Shown here: positions 16,037-24,236 of the stretch, one piece after another
Numbering within the stretch: position 1 is the first letter of the stretch
Layout: every line of letters starts with the position of its first letter
DNA from: Acidimicrobiales bacterium
Lineage (GTDB): Bacteria; Actinomycetota; Acidimicrobiia; Acidimicrobiales; CADCSY01
DNA length: 37,118 nucleotides
Direction of reading: 5' to 3'
Assembly (NCBI GenBank): GCA_035512495.1
Contig: DATKDW010000014.1
Location: forward strand, 1 to 37,118
The notes under the pieces: generated by a model
The model's input: only the letters and a program-made list of their open reading frames with translations
Database searches by the model: none
Told to the model about the DNA's origin: nothing
Position numbers and translations under genes: made by a program

Positions 16037-17518
16037 ATGGCCGAGGCGCGACGTCAGCCGCCCAAGGGCGGCTCGGCCCCCGATGGAGGTGCCGAAGGCG
16101 ACATCGAGCCCCTCGACGTCCCCACCCGCCAGCTGCCGGCGGTCGATCCGTCGGCTCCCCGGCCCGACCGCTCGGCGGTCGTGCGCCTGTTCGGCTCCGA
16201 CGACTTCTTCCGCCTCTGGTTCGCCCAGGTGGTGTCGGCCCTCGGCGACTGGCTCGGCTTCGTGGCCATCGTCGCCATCGCCACCCGCATCGGTGGCGCC
16301 TCACCGGCGGCCGCCGTCTCGTTGGTGATGAGCGCGCGGCTCATCCCCGGGTTCTTCCTCGCCCCGGTGGCGGGGGTGCTCGTCGACCGCTGGGACCGCA
16401 AGAAGGTGATGGTCGCCTGCGACATCACCCGGGCTGCCACCCTGGCAACGTTGCCATTCGTCACCACGATCTGGGGCCTGGTCGTCGTGTCGCTGGTGCT
16501 GGAGATCGCCACCCTGCTCTGGTCGCCCGCCAAGGAGGCGTCGGTCCCCAACCTGGTGCCCAAGGAGCACCTCACCACCGCCAACTCGCTGTCGCTGGTC
16601 GCCGCCTACGGCACCTTCCCGGTGGCCACCCTCCTCTTCGCCCTCTTCGCCAAGCTGGCCGAGTGGCTCCAGGGGATCCAGGCCCTCGAGGTGCTGCGCA
16701 TCACCCAGGAGTCGGTGGCGATCTACGTCGACGTGGTCACCTTCGCCGCCTCGGCGCTCATGATCTCCACGCTGGCGATCCCCCGCCGCCGCCGGGCCAC
16801 CACCGAACGGCGCATCGACTTCGGTCAGGCCGCCCGGGAGCTGCGCGAGGGCTGGCACTTCATGTTCCTCAACCCCACGGTGCGAGCGGTCATGGTGGCG
16901 ATCGGCACCGGCCTCATCGGCGGCGGGATGCTGGTGCCCCTCGGCGACGTCTTCTCCCGCCAGGTGCTCGGCGGCGGCTCGGCCGGCTTCGGCCTGCTCC
17001 TCACCGCCCTGGGGTTCGGCATGGCGGCCGGGGTGGGCGTGCTCTCGGTGTTCCAGCGTCGCATCCCCAAGGTGGGGGTGTTCTGCGGCGCGATCATCGC
17101 GGCTGGCACCGCCCTCATCGCCGGCGCCGCGGTCTCCACGCTGACCCCGGCCCTGGTGTTCGTGTCCATCCTCGGGGTGTGTGCCGGCGCCATCTACGTG
17201 CTGGGCTTCACGATCCTCCACGAGACGGTGCTCGACGAGCTTCGGGGTCGCATCTTCGCGGCGCTCTACACCCTCGTCCGGTTCTGCCTCCTGCTCTCGT
17301 TCGCCGTCGGGCCGCTGCTCGCCGACCGCCTCGGTGTCCTCTCCGACGCCCTCCTCGACGGCCAGGTCGGCATCGGCGGGACCACCATCGCCCTGCCGGG
17401 GGTGCGCCTGGCGTTGTGGTTCGCCGCCGTGGTGATCCTGGCCGCCGGGGTGTTGGCCATCGTGAGCCTGCGCCTGAGCGACGAGCCCGACGGCGAGCAC
17501 CGCTCCGGGCCGGCGTGA
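16037..17518 (+). CDS. MFS transporter (MFS_3/EntS-like)
   Basis: 493 aa. About 48 disordered, Pro-rich cytoplasmic residues are followed by a major facilitator domain. FFRLWFAQVVSALGDWLGFV is the usual first helix of MFS_3 transporters, and VLVDRWDRKKVMVACDITRA is the loop 2-3 motif (D-R-x-x-R/K-K). An intracellular loop with RRIDFGQAARELREGWHFM divides the halves. The substrate cannot be read from the sequence. A regulator or efflux partner is not adjacent. It is coupled to tmk through a GTGA overlap, so it is inserted between topA and tmk, which are direct neighbours in streptomycetes (from memory). Confidence 0.88.
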   Translation: MAEARRQPPKGGSAPDGGAEGDIEPLDVPTRQLPAVDPSAPRPDRSAVVRLFGSDDFFRLWFAQVVSALGDWLGFVAIVAIATRIGGASPAAAVSLVMSARLIPGFFLAPVAGVLVDRWDRKKVMVACDITRAATLATLPFVTTIWGLVVVSLVLEIATLLWSPAKEASVPNLVPKEHLTTANSLSLVAAYGTFPVATLLFALFAKLAEWLQGIQALEVLRITQESVAIYVDVVTFAASALMISTLAIPRRRRATTERRIDFGQAARELREGWHFMFLNPTVRAVMVAIGTGLIGGGMLVPLGDVFSRQVLGGGSAGFGLLLTALGFGMAAGVGVLSVFQRRIPKVGVFCGAIIAAGTALIAGAAVSTLTPALVFVSILGVCAGAIYVLGFTILHETVLDELRGRIFAALYTLVRFCLLLSFAVGPLLADRLGVLSDALLDGQVGIGGTTIALPGVRLALWFAAVVILAAGVLAIVSLRLSDEPDGEHRSGPA

Positions 17519-18126
17519 GCACGGGTCGGCGGGGGCGCCTGATCGCCCTCGAGGGCGGCGAGGGCTGCGGCAAGTCGACCCAGGCGGCGCTCCTCGCCGA
17601 GCGCCTCGGGGTGCTGCTGACCCGCGAGCCGGGCGGCACCGCCATCGGCGAGCAGGTGCGGGCCCTGCTGCTCGACCCCGCCACCGCGGGCCTCGCCCCG
17701 CGTGCCGAGGCGCTGTTGATGGCGGCGGCCCGGGCCCAGCACGTGGCCGAGGTCATCCGCCCCGCCCTCGATGCTGGCCGTGACGTGGTCACCGACCGCT
17801 GGGTCGGATCGTCGCTCGCCTACCAGGGCCATGGCCGGGGCCTGCCGGTGGCCGACGTGGCGGCGGTGTCGGCCTTCGCCGTCGACGGTGTGACGGCCAC
17901 GGTCGTGGTGCTGCTCGACGTCCCGGCCGGGGAGGCCGCCGCGCGACGGTCCGGGACCTCGGCCGACCGCCTCGAGCGGGAGGGTGGCGGCTTCCACGGG
18001 CGGGTGGCCGAGGGCTTCGCCGCCCTCGCAGCTGCCGACCCCGGCCGGTGGGTGCTGGTCGACGGCACCGGCGACCCGGCCGAGGTAGCCGAGCGCGTCT
18101 GGGCCGCCGTGGAACCCCGCCTCTGA
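17515..18126 (+). CDS. tmk: Thymidylate kinase
   Basis: Phosphorylates dTMP to dTDP, 203 aa. The P-loop is EGGEGCGKST (residues 13-22). LLTREPGGTAIGEQVR is the dTMP-binding segment, TDRWVGSSLAYQGHGRGL carries the DRx(3)S motif, and the LID region follows LLDVPAGEAAARR with RLEREGGGFHGRV. The length is normal. GTG at 17515 overlaps the MFS stop (GTGA). In many actinobacteria holB (delta prime of DNA polymerase III) follows tmk; here the next gene is convergent and unrelated, so holB must be elsewhere. Confidence 0.95.
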   Translation: MSTGRRGRLIALEGGEGCGKSTQAALLAERLGVLLTREPGGTAIGEQVRALLLDPATAGLAPRAEALLMAAARAQHVAEVIRPALDAGRDVVTDRWVGSSLAYQGHGRGLPVADVAAVSAFAVDGVTATVVVLLDVPAGEAAARRSGTSADRLEREGGGFHGRVAEGFAALAAADPGRWVLVDGTGDPAEVAERVWAAVEPRL

Positions 18127-18197
18127 CCAGGTGCGTGCGGTGCGGCGGAGCACACAGACGCTACGCCGCGGTGGCCCCGTGTGGCCGTCGGGTCGTC

Positions 18198-19394
18198 TCA
18201 GTCCTCGGGCAGGTCGATTCGAGCCAGCCAGAGTCCGGGGGCGTCGACCTCGGCGGGCGTGGGGAGCTCGCGCTCGGTCGCCCACAGGCGGGGCAGGGCA
18301 TCGGGTGCGCGCTCTACGACGCCCGCCACGAACGCCTCGCCGCGCTCGTACTGCTCGCGGCCGAGCTCGAGGCCGAGGAGGTGCTCCACGAACGAGTCGC
18401 TGGAGCTGGCCTCGACCCGCCGGCGGTGCAGCGCCTCGGTGAGCATGCCGTACGACCCGATGAGGGTGGTGCCGACCGAGTCCATGATGTGGTCGACGTA
18501 CCCGACGATCACGGCGAGGAGGGCGTCGAGGCGGGGCCTGATGGCCTCCTGCTCGGGGGAGCGGATGGCGCCGAGCAGGGCGGCGGGGTCGCCGAGGGCC
18601 TGCTGGAGGGCAGCTGGGTCCATGGGGTCGACCTCGCCCAGGCGGGACTCGAGGGCGTTGGGGTCGACGCTGAAGGCGTCGAGGTACTCGTCGACCAGCG
18701 CCGTCAGGCGCGCCCGCACGTGGGGGACGCCGAGGAGGGCATGGGTGGTCAGCTCCGACAGGCAGATCCAGAGGCGGAGGTCGTCGGCAGGCAGGCTCCA
18801 CTCGTCGCCGAAGGCCTCGATGTTGGCGCTCACGACGATGAGCTCGTCGGAGGGAGGCCGGGGCAGCGGCAGGTCGTACTGCCCGAGCGACCGGCTGGCG
18901 AGGTGGCCCACCATGGCCCCGGACTGCATCCCGAGCATCATCGGCCCGATCATCGAGAAGATCCCACCGAGGAGCTGGGCGGTGGGATCGGCCTCGTCGT
19001 CGGAGTCGCTGGAGCCGAGGCCGCCGAGGCCGCCGCCGGCGGAGAGCGAGCCGGCGAGGCGCTCGAGCAGCGGCCGGTACGCGTCCAGCGTGCGCCGGGC
19101 CCACTCGCCGCGGCTCACCGGGACCACCGTCACGATCGAGCCGGTGGTCGATGTCGGGAGCCCGGTGGCGTCGGCGACCCGCATCTCCGCCACCCGGCCC
19201 AGCTCCTCGAGCCGGATGCGGTCCATGGGGTCGGGGTTGTCCTCGGCCTGGCCGCCGGTGGCCACCTGGTGGGCGAACTGGCGGGCGGCGTCCCAGCTGA
19301 CGGGACCCTGCGACTGGAACATCTTCGCCAGGTCGCCGAAGAAGGGCATCCCCTCGAAGGGGTTGTCGCCTCCCATTGGACCGATGCCACCCAC
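18198..19394 (-). CDS. DUF2342 zincin-like protein with degenerate HExxH
   Basis: 398 aa. This actinobacterial family is annotated as zinc-dependent metalloprotease or F420-associated protein. Recognised by NPFEGMPFFGDLAKMFQ at the N-terminus, LGGIFSMIGPMMLGMQSGAMVGHLASRSLGQYDLPLP (written in part), VVSANIEAFG, and the C-terminal domain with RRVEASSSDSFVEHLLGLELGREQYERG. Where the family has HExxH, the sequence is SELTTH at 18741-18758, so the zinc site looks broken and a non-catalytic role is likely. A Gly/Asp-rich insert lies near residues 119-138. The GTG at 19394 is preferred because TACGAT ends 6 nt upstream; ATG 19376 is the alternative. Confidence 0.8.
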   Translation of the reverse strand: MGGIGPMGGDNPFEGMPFFGDLAKMFQSQGPVSWDAARQFAHQVATGGQAEDNPDPMDRIRLEELGRVAEMRVADATGLPTSTTGSIVTVVPVSRGEWARRTLDAYRPLLERLAGSLSAGGGLGGLGSSDSDDEADPTAQLLGGIFSMIGPMMLGMQSGAMVGHLASRSLGQYDLPLPRPPSDELIVVSANIEAFGDEWSLPADDLRLWICLSELTTHALLGVPHVRARLTALVDEYLDAFSVDPNALESRLGEVDPMDPAALQQALGDPAALLGAIRSPEQEAIRPRLDALLAVIVGYVDHIMDSVGTTLIGSYGMLTEALHRRRVEASSSDSFVEHLLGLELGREQYERGEAFVAGVVERAPDALPRLWATERELPTPAEVDAPGLWLARIDLPED

Positions 19395-19400
19395 CCGGGC

Positions 19401-19406
19401 ATCGTA
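19401..19406 (-). promoter_or_regulatory. -10 box TACGAT, leaderless DUF2342 start
   Basis: TACGAT on the minus strand ends 6 nt before the GTG at 19394, inside the 17-nt divergent gap with the epimerase gene. Confidence 0.4.
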
Positions 19407-19411
19407 GGCAC

Positions 19412-20503
19412 GTGGCGACCGCATCACACCCTGACCCAGCTCCCGTTCCCGGTGGGGGCCGCACCGTCGCCGTCACCGGCGCAGCCGGGAACCTCGGGCG
19501 CCGGGTCGCATCCCTCCTCCTGGCCTCGTCCGAGGTCGGGCGAGTGGTGGCCATCGACCTCCGGCGACCCCGTGGGGTGGTGGGCGAGCTCGACTTCCGC
19601 CCCGCCGACCTGGCCACCACCGATCTGGTGCCGCTCCTGGAGGGGGTCGACCAGGTGGTGCACCTGGCCTTCGCCGTCGGCCCCGAGGTCGACGAGGCGG
19701 GGACGGCCCGCGCCAACGTCGACGGTGCCCGCCGCCTCCTCGAGGCTGCCGGCGTGGTGGGCGTCGACCACGTCGTGATGATGTCGAGCGCCTCGGTGTA
19801 CGGCGCCTGGCCCGGCAACCCGGTGCCCCTCACCGAGGAGGCGCCGCTGCGGCCCAACCCCGGGTTCTCCTACGCGGCGCAGAAGGCCGAGCTCGAGCGT
19901 CTTGCCGGGGAGTGGCGCGGCGCCCATCCCGACGCCGCCGTGGCGGTGCTCCGTCCGGCAGCGGCGCTCGGTGGTGACGAGGAGAGCTGGCTGAGCCGCT
20001 CCCTGCGGGCCTCGTCCGGCGTTCGTGCCGGCGACGGCGACCCACCGGTGCAGTTCGTGCACCTCGACGATCTCGCCGCCGCCGTCGTCCTCGTGGCCAC
20101 CGAGCGCCTGGACGGGACGTGCAACGTCGCCGCCGACGGGTGGCTCAGCGGCGAGGCGGTGCGTGCCCTCCTTGGTGCCCCGCCCCGCCTGCCCGTGCCC
20201 GAGGTGGTGCTGTCGTGGGTGGGGGCCTGGGCATGGCGCCGCCGTCTCGGGGGCCTTCCGCCGGGGATCATCCCCTACACCGCCCACCCGTGGGTCGTGG
20301 CCAACGACCGTCTGAAGGCGGCGGGATGGGCGCCGGCCCACTCCAACGAGGTGGCGTTCGTGGAATCCCGGCCCGGGGCCCCGTGGTCCACGTGGTCACC
20401 AAAGCGTCGCCAGGAGGTCTCCCTCGGTGCGGCCGCAGCCACCCTGCTCGCCGGCGTGGCCGGCACCGTGGCCCTGGTGCGCCGCCGCCGTCGCCGTCGC
20501 TGA
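19412..20503 (+). CDS. NAD-dependent epimerase/dehydratase (extended SDR)
   Basis: 363 aa. The Rossmann NAD motif is VAVTGAAGNLGRRVASLLL, followed by VVAIDLRRP (Asp prefers NAD+). VVHLAF, and the catalytic Ser-Tyr-Lys triad as MMSSASVYGAW and GFSYAAQKAELERL, are all present. The C-terminal substrate domain contains FVHLDDLAAAVVLVATE and GTCNVAADGWLS. The last 30 residues carry a hydrophobic segment (AAAATLLAGVAGTVALV) and a polyarginine end, suggesting membrane attachment, unusual for an SDR. The GTG at 19412 is the only start close to the fold. It is divergent from the DUF2342 gene. Confidence 0.85.
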   Translation: MATASHPDPAPVPGGGRTVAVTGAAGNLGRRVASLLLASSEVGRVVAIDLRRPRGVVGELDFRPADLATTDLVPLLEGVDQVVHLAFAVGPEVDEAGTARANVDGARRLLEAAGVVGVDHVVMMSSASVYGAWPGNPVPLTEEAPLRPNPGFSYAAQKAELERLAGEWRGAHPDAAVAVLRPAAALGGDEESWLSRSLRASSGVRAGDGDPPVQFVHLDDLAAAVVLVATERLDGTCNVAADGWLSGEAVRALLGAPPRLPVPEVVLSWVGAWAWRRRLGGLPPGIIPYTAHPWVVANDRLKAAGWAPAHSNEVAFVESRPGAPWSTWSPKRRQEVSLGAAAATLLAGVAGTVALVRRRRRRR

Positions 20504-20515
20504 GCGGCCGCCTCG

Positions 20516-21727
20516 CTACGGGCGGGTGGCCAGCACCACTCGGAGGGTCATCGACGACCCGTCGCGGACCAGGCCGAGGCTGACCTCGTCGCCGGGGTCC
20601 AGGCGGCGGAGCTGGATGACGAGGGCCGACATCGAGATCACGTCCTCGCCCGACACAGAGAGGATGACGTCGTCGGCCTCGAGACCGGCGGCGTCGGCAG
20701 GGCTGTCGTCGACCACCCGTCGCACCACCGCGCCGCCCTGGACGCCCAGGCCATCCGCGGTCGCGGCGTCGAGGCTCTGGCCCTCGATCCCCAGCCACAC
20801 GTGGACCGCGGAGCCGGTGGCGATGATGTCGTCGGCCACGGCGCGGGCGATGTCGATCGGCACCGCGAACCCCAGTCCCTCGGCGCCGACCTCCGACACC
20901 GCGATGGCGGTGGTGATCCCGATCACGTAGCCCTCCCCGTCGAGCAGGGCCCCACCCGAGGAGCCGGGAGCGATGGCGGCGTCGGTCTGGATCATGTCCA
21001 ACAGCGGGGGCCGGTCGCTGGCTGCCACGACCCGCCCCAGCTGGCTCACCACCCCGGTGGTGACCGAGGATCCGCCGACGAGGCCGAGGGGGGACCCGAT
21101 GGCGATGGTGGGCTGGCCGATCCGCAACCCGGCAGCGGAGCCGAGGGCGGCGGTGTTGAACGGCTCGTCCCGCTCGACCTTCACCACAGCTACGTCGGTG
21201 TCGGCGTCGGAGCCGACGAGCTCACCGGTGAGCTCGCTGCCGTTGGCGAGGATGACGGTGATCCGCTCCGCGTTCTCCACGACGTGGGCGTTGGTGAGCA
21301 GGTAGCCGTTGTCGCGGAACAGCACGCCCGAGCCACCGCTGGTCGTCTCGCTCTGGGCCACGATCCGGACGATGGCGGGCGAGACCTCCTCGGCGATCCG
21401 GATCACCCCGCCCGGGTCGTCTGGGGCCCGGTCTGCCAGGGAGGCCGGCCGGACGGTCTCGCGGACGAGCACCTCGCGCGGGGGGCTGGGGCTCAGCCCG
21501 CCGGACACGGCGATGAGCCCGAAGGTCATCACCGAGCCGATGAGGCCGGAGATGACGCCGACCGACCATCCGGAGTGCGGCCGGCGGGCTGCGGGGATCA
21601 GCGCCTCGGCGGGGCCGGGGCCGGCGTGGACCTCGGAGGGGTGACGCCAGATCCGGTCCTCGGGGGGAAGCGGGGCACGGAACGGGACCTCGTCGTCGCG
21701 CCCCTCGCCGGCCATGCCCTCCTCCAT
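20516..21727 (-). CDS. HtrA/DegP-like membrane serine protease with PDZ domain
   Basis: A 403-aa envelope quality-control protease. A cytoplasmic N-terminus of about 50 residues is followed by one TM (WSVGVISGLIGSVMTFGLIAV, in part). The trypsin-like domain has His148 (LLTNAHVVE), Asp178 (DADTDVAVVKV) and Ser257 (AIAPGSSGGALLD). One C-terminal PDZ domain follows (VQGGAVVRRVVDDSPADAAG, then DVILSVSGEDV). Architecture and length match actinobacterial HtrA/PepD-like proteins. It converges with the epimerase gene. TATCCT lies 7 nt upstream of its ATG. Confidence 0.93.
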   Translation of the reverse strand: MEEGMAGEGRDDEVPFRAPLPPEDRIWRHPSEVHAGPGPAEALIPAARRPHSGWSVGVISGLIGSVMTFGLIAVSGGLSPSPPREVLVRETVRPASLADRAPDDPGGVIRIAEEVSPAIVRIVAQSETTSGGSGVLFRDNGYLLTNAHVVENAERITVILANGSELTGELVGSDADTDVAVVKVERDEPFNTAALGSAAGLRIGQPTIAIGSPLGLVGGSSVTTGVVSQLGRVVAASDRPPLLDMIQTDAAIAPGSSGGALLDGEGYVIGITTAIAVSEVGAEGLGFAVPIDIARAVADDIIATGSAVHVWLGIEGQSLDAATADGLGVQGGAVVRRVVDDSPADAAGLEADDVILSVSGEDVISMSALVIQLRRLDPGDEVSLGLVRDGSSMTLRVVLATRP

Positions 21728-21734
21728 GGCGGCG

Positions 21735-21740
21735 AGGATA
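21735..21740 (-). promoter_or_regulatory. -10 box TATCCT, leaderless HtrA start
   Basis: TATCCT on the minus strand ends 7 nt before the ATG at 21727. Confidence 0.5.
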
Positions 21741-21809
21741 GGACCGGCGGGCCGCCCGACACCGTCGCCCCCGTGCCGGCCCCCTCACCGTGGGCGGGAC
21801 CGACCGCAA

Positions 21810-21815
21810 TAGCAT
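21810..21815 (+). promoter_or_regulatory. -10 box TAGCAT before moaE
   Basis: TAGCAT ends 7 nt before ATG 21823 and overlaps the alternative ATG at 21814. The spacing matches the other leaderless starts here and favours 21823. Confidence 0.4.
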
Positions 21816-21822
21816 GGAGGCG

Positions 21823-22326
21823 ATGCGCACCCCCGCCGACCAGGACACCTGGGTCGCCCTCACCGAGGAGGAGCTGCCGGTCGGCACCGTCGCCGACTGG
21901 GCCGTGCGGCGCGACTGCGGTGCCGTGGTCGTCTTCAGCGGGACGGTGCGCGACCACGCCGAGGGGCGCCCGGGGGTCTCACGGCTCGCCTACGAGGCCT
22001 ACGCCGGCGAGGTGGTCCCCCGGCTCGAGGCCATCGTCGGGGAGGCGCGGCGCCGGTGGCCCGACCTCGGCCGGGTGGCGCTGCTGCACCGCACGGGCGA
22101 CCTCGGCCTGGGGGAGTCGTCGGTGGTGGTTGCGGTATCGGCGCCGCACCGGCCCGAGGCGTTCGAGGCGGCCCGGTTCGGCATCGACGCCCTCAAGGCG
22201 ACGGTGCCCATCTGGAAGCGCGAGACGTGGGAGGGCGGCGAGGACTGGGGCCTGTGCGCCACCGACCTCACCGAGGCGGCGGAGGTCGCGTCGCCCGCCG
22301 ACACGGCGCGGGCGGTGCGTCGGTGA
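21823..22326 (+). CDS. moaE: Molybdopterin synthase catalytic subunit MoaE
   Basis: Transfers sulfur from MoaD thiocarboxylate to precursor Z to make molybdopterin, about 167 aa. Family motifs are CGAVVVFSGTVRDHAEGRPGV (in part), LAYEAYAGEV, LLHRTGDLGLGESSVVVAVSAPHR, and IDALKATVPIWKRETWEGGEDW, which holds the two active-site lysines. A short acidic N-terminal extension (about 15 residues) precedes the fold. No other molybdenum cofactor gene is in the window, and MoaD is not adjacent. The stop overlaps the next GTG (GTGA). Confidence 0.95.
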   Translation: MRTPADQDTWVALTEEELPVGTVADWAVRRDCGAVVVFSGTVRDHAEGRPGVSRLAYEAYAGEVVPRLEAIVGEARRRWPDLGRVALLHRTGDLGLGESSVVVAVSAPHRPEAFEAARFGIDALKATVPIWKRETWEGGEDWGLCATDLTEAAEVASPADTARAVRR

Positions 22327-22529
22327 GCGGGGGGCTGGCGTTCCTCGTGGTGGCGATGCTGCTGAGCATCCTCGGGTCGTTCGTGCTGTGGCTGCGTCAC
22401 CGCAAGCCGACCTCGCTGGAGCACGGGATCGACTCGTTCAGCCGGGAGATGGGCGCACTCGCGCCCGGGCGCGAGCAGCGCGCCAGCCGGGGCCCCGGCC
22501 AGGCCGGCGACGACACCGGGCAGCGGTAG
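22323..22529 (+). CDS. 68-aa single-span membrane protein (hypothetical)
   Basis: GTGA-coupled to moaE and ending 6 nt before mreB, so it probably sits in the same transcript. An N-terminal hydrophobic helix (residues 4-23, LAFLVVAMLLSILGSFVLWL) is followed by LRHRKPTSLEHGIDSFSREM and a Gly/Arg/Asp-rich tail. The basic residues after the helix suggest the tail is cytoplasmic. The HRKP...EHGIDSF.REM block looks like a conserved motif, but I cannot name the family. Placement next to mreB makes a cell-envelope role possible. Confidence 0.7.
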   Translation: MSGGLAFLVVAMLLSILGSFVLWLRHRKPTSLEHGIDSFSREMGALAPGREQRASRGPGQAGDDTGQR

Positions 22530-22535
22530 CGCCGC

Positions 22536-23540
22536 ATGGCCCGCGACCTCGCCATCGACCTCGGCACCGCCAACACCCTCGTCTACGCCAAGGGCCGTGG
22601 GATCGTGCTCAACGAGCCGTCGGTCATCGCCCTCAACATCCAGACCGGCGACGTGCTCGCCATGGGCCACGAGGCCTGGCAGATGATCGGCCGCACCCCG
22701 GGCTACATCCAGGCCGTGCGCCCCCTCCGCAAGGGGGCCATCACCGACTTCGACGTCACCCAGCGGATGATCCGTCTGCTCCTCACCCGCGCCGGCGTCA
22801 GCCGCTTCAACCGGCCCCGGGTGCTGATCTGCGTCCCGTCGGCCATCACCGAGGTTGAGCGGCGGGCGGTCACCGAGGCGGCGAGGCGGGCCGGTGCTGC
22901 CGACGCCCAGCTGATCGAGCAGCCGGTGGCGGCGGCCATCGGCGCGGGGCTGCCGATCAACGAGCCCCTCGGGAACATGGTCGTCGACATCGGTGGTGGG
23001 ACCAGCGAGACGGCGGTCATCTCCCTCGGTGGCACGGTGGCGCTGCGGGCCATCCGGACGGGCTCGTTCGACATCGACGCCTCCATCCAGAGCTACGTGA
23101 AGCGCGAGTACGGCATCGCCGTCGGCGAGCGGACGGCGGAGGACATCAAGGTGGCCATCGGCTCGGCGTGGGCCGTTCCGGGCGAGGTCAAGGCCGAGGT
23201 GCGCGGCCGCGACCTGATGAGCGGTCTGCCGAAGACGGTGATCCTCTCGCCGGAGGAGGTCCGGTTCGCCATCGAGGAGCAGGTGGGCGCCATCTGCGAC
23301 TCGGTCGTGTCGTGCCTCGGGCAGGCGCCACCGGAGCTGGCGCAGGACCTCATCCACCAGGGGATCCACCTCGTCGGCGGCGGCGGCATGCTGCGCGGCC
23401 TCGACATGCGCCTGTCGGAGGAGACCGGGATCCCGGTGCACCTCGTCGACACGCCGCTCGAGTGCGTGGTCTACGGAGCCGGTCGCTGCATCGAGAGCTA
23501 CGACTCGCTCAAGGTGATGTTCATGGGGGCCCGCACCTAG
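22536..23540 (+). CDS. mreB: Rod-shape determining protein MreB/Mbl
   Basis: A bacterial actin homologue, 334 aa. Phosphate-1 is LAIDLGTANTLVY; phosphate-2 is MVVDIGGGTSETAVISLGG; the adenosine motif is LVGGGGMLRGLD. TDFDVTQRMIRLLL and LICVPSAITEVERRAV are typical MreB blocks. It forms membrane-bound filaments that guide wall synthesis. Usual partners mreC, mreD, rodA and pbp2 are absent; upstream are moaE and a small membrane protein, downstream a convergent HEAT gene overlapping by 4 bp. That isolation suggests a stand-alone Mbl-type copy. Confidence 0.93.
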   Translation: MARDLAIDLGTANTLVYAKGRGIVLNEPSVIALNIQTGDVLAMGHEAWQMIGRTPGYIQAVRPLRKGAITDFDVTQRMIRLLLTRAGVSRFNRPRVLICVPSAITEVERRAVTEAARRAGAADAQLIEQPVAAAIGAGLPINEPLGNMVVDIGGGTSETAVISLGGTVALRAIRTGSFDIDASIQSYVKREYGIAVGERTAEDIKVAIGSAWAVPGEVKAEVRGRDLMSGLPKTVILSPEEVRFAIEEQVGAICDSVVSCLGQAPPELAQDLIHQGIHLVGGGGMLRGLDMRLSEETGIPVHLVDTPLECVVYGAGRCIESYDSLKVMFMGART

Positions 23541-24190
23541 GACTCGTCGAGGAGGTCCTCGGCGGCCTGGCGCACCTGCCAGTCGCGGTCGCTGGTTGCC
23601 CGCGCCAGGGCGGCGTCGACCTCGGGCCCCTCGAAGGGCGCCAGGGCGATCACCGCCCGGCGTCGCACCGTCGCCCGGTCGTGGGTGGCGGCCAGGATGG
23701 CGTCGAGGCCGGCCGGGTCGCCGATGGCGCCGAGGGCGGCGACCGCCGCCTCCCGGCACAGTGCGTCGTCGTGGGACGTGGCCACGCGCACCAGGGCGTC
23801 CAGCGCCCCACCACCAGCGTCCTCGCGCTCGCCGCACGCCCAGGCTGCCTGCTCGACGACGGTGGGGTCGGTGTCGTCCAGGGCGGCGACGATCGGGACC
23901 GAGGGCCTGGCCACGGCGTCGGCCAGGGCCCGCCGGCGGACCGAGGGATCGGTGTCGGTGAGCGCCCGGCGCACGTCGTCGTCGGTGGCGGCACCCATCC
24001 GGGTGAGGGCGCCGAGGGCCGTCGAGCGCACCGTGGGGTCGGGATCGCGGAGGAGGGACCTGGCCGCGCCCTCGTCGCCCTCGTGGCCGGCCACGGCCGC
24101 CTGGCTGCGCCGTGCCGCGACCGCGGTGAGAGCCCTGTCAGTGACGCCAGTGTCGGCTACGGTCCGGTCGTCCTCGGCCACGGGTGCCAT
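23537..24190 (-). CDS. HEAT-repeat protein
   Basis: 217 aa, built of about five HEAT/PBS-lyase-like repeats of roughly 30 residues: DPDPTVRSTALGALTRMG, DTDPSVRRRALADAVAR, DTDPTVVEQAAWACGE, SHDDALCREAAVAALGAIGD and ATVRRRAVIALAPFEGPEV, ending DRDWQVRQAAEDLL. These form an alpha solenoid for protein binding. No enzymatic motif is seen. The start at ATG 24190 leaves a 46-nt gap to the divergent TetR gene; the in-frame extension to 24283 would overlap that gene. The partner is unknown. Confidence 0.8.
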   Translation of the reverse strand: MAPVAEDDRTVADTGVTDRALTAVAARRSQAAVAGHEGDEGAARSLLRDPDPTVRSTALGALTRMGAATDDDVRRALTDTDPSVRRRALADAVARPSVPIVAALDDTDPTVVEQAAWACGEREDAGGGALDALVRVATSHDDALCREAAVAALGAIGDPAGLDAILAATHDRATVRRRAVIALAPFEGPEVDAALARATSDRDWQVRQAAEDLLDES

Positions 24191-24236
24191 TCTGGCGGCA
24201 GCCCGGGTCGACTGCCGCAGACCGAGGGGGCTGACG

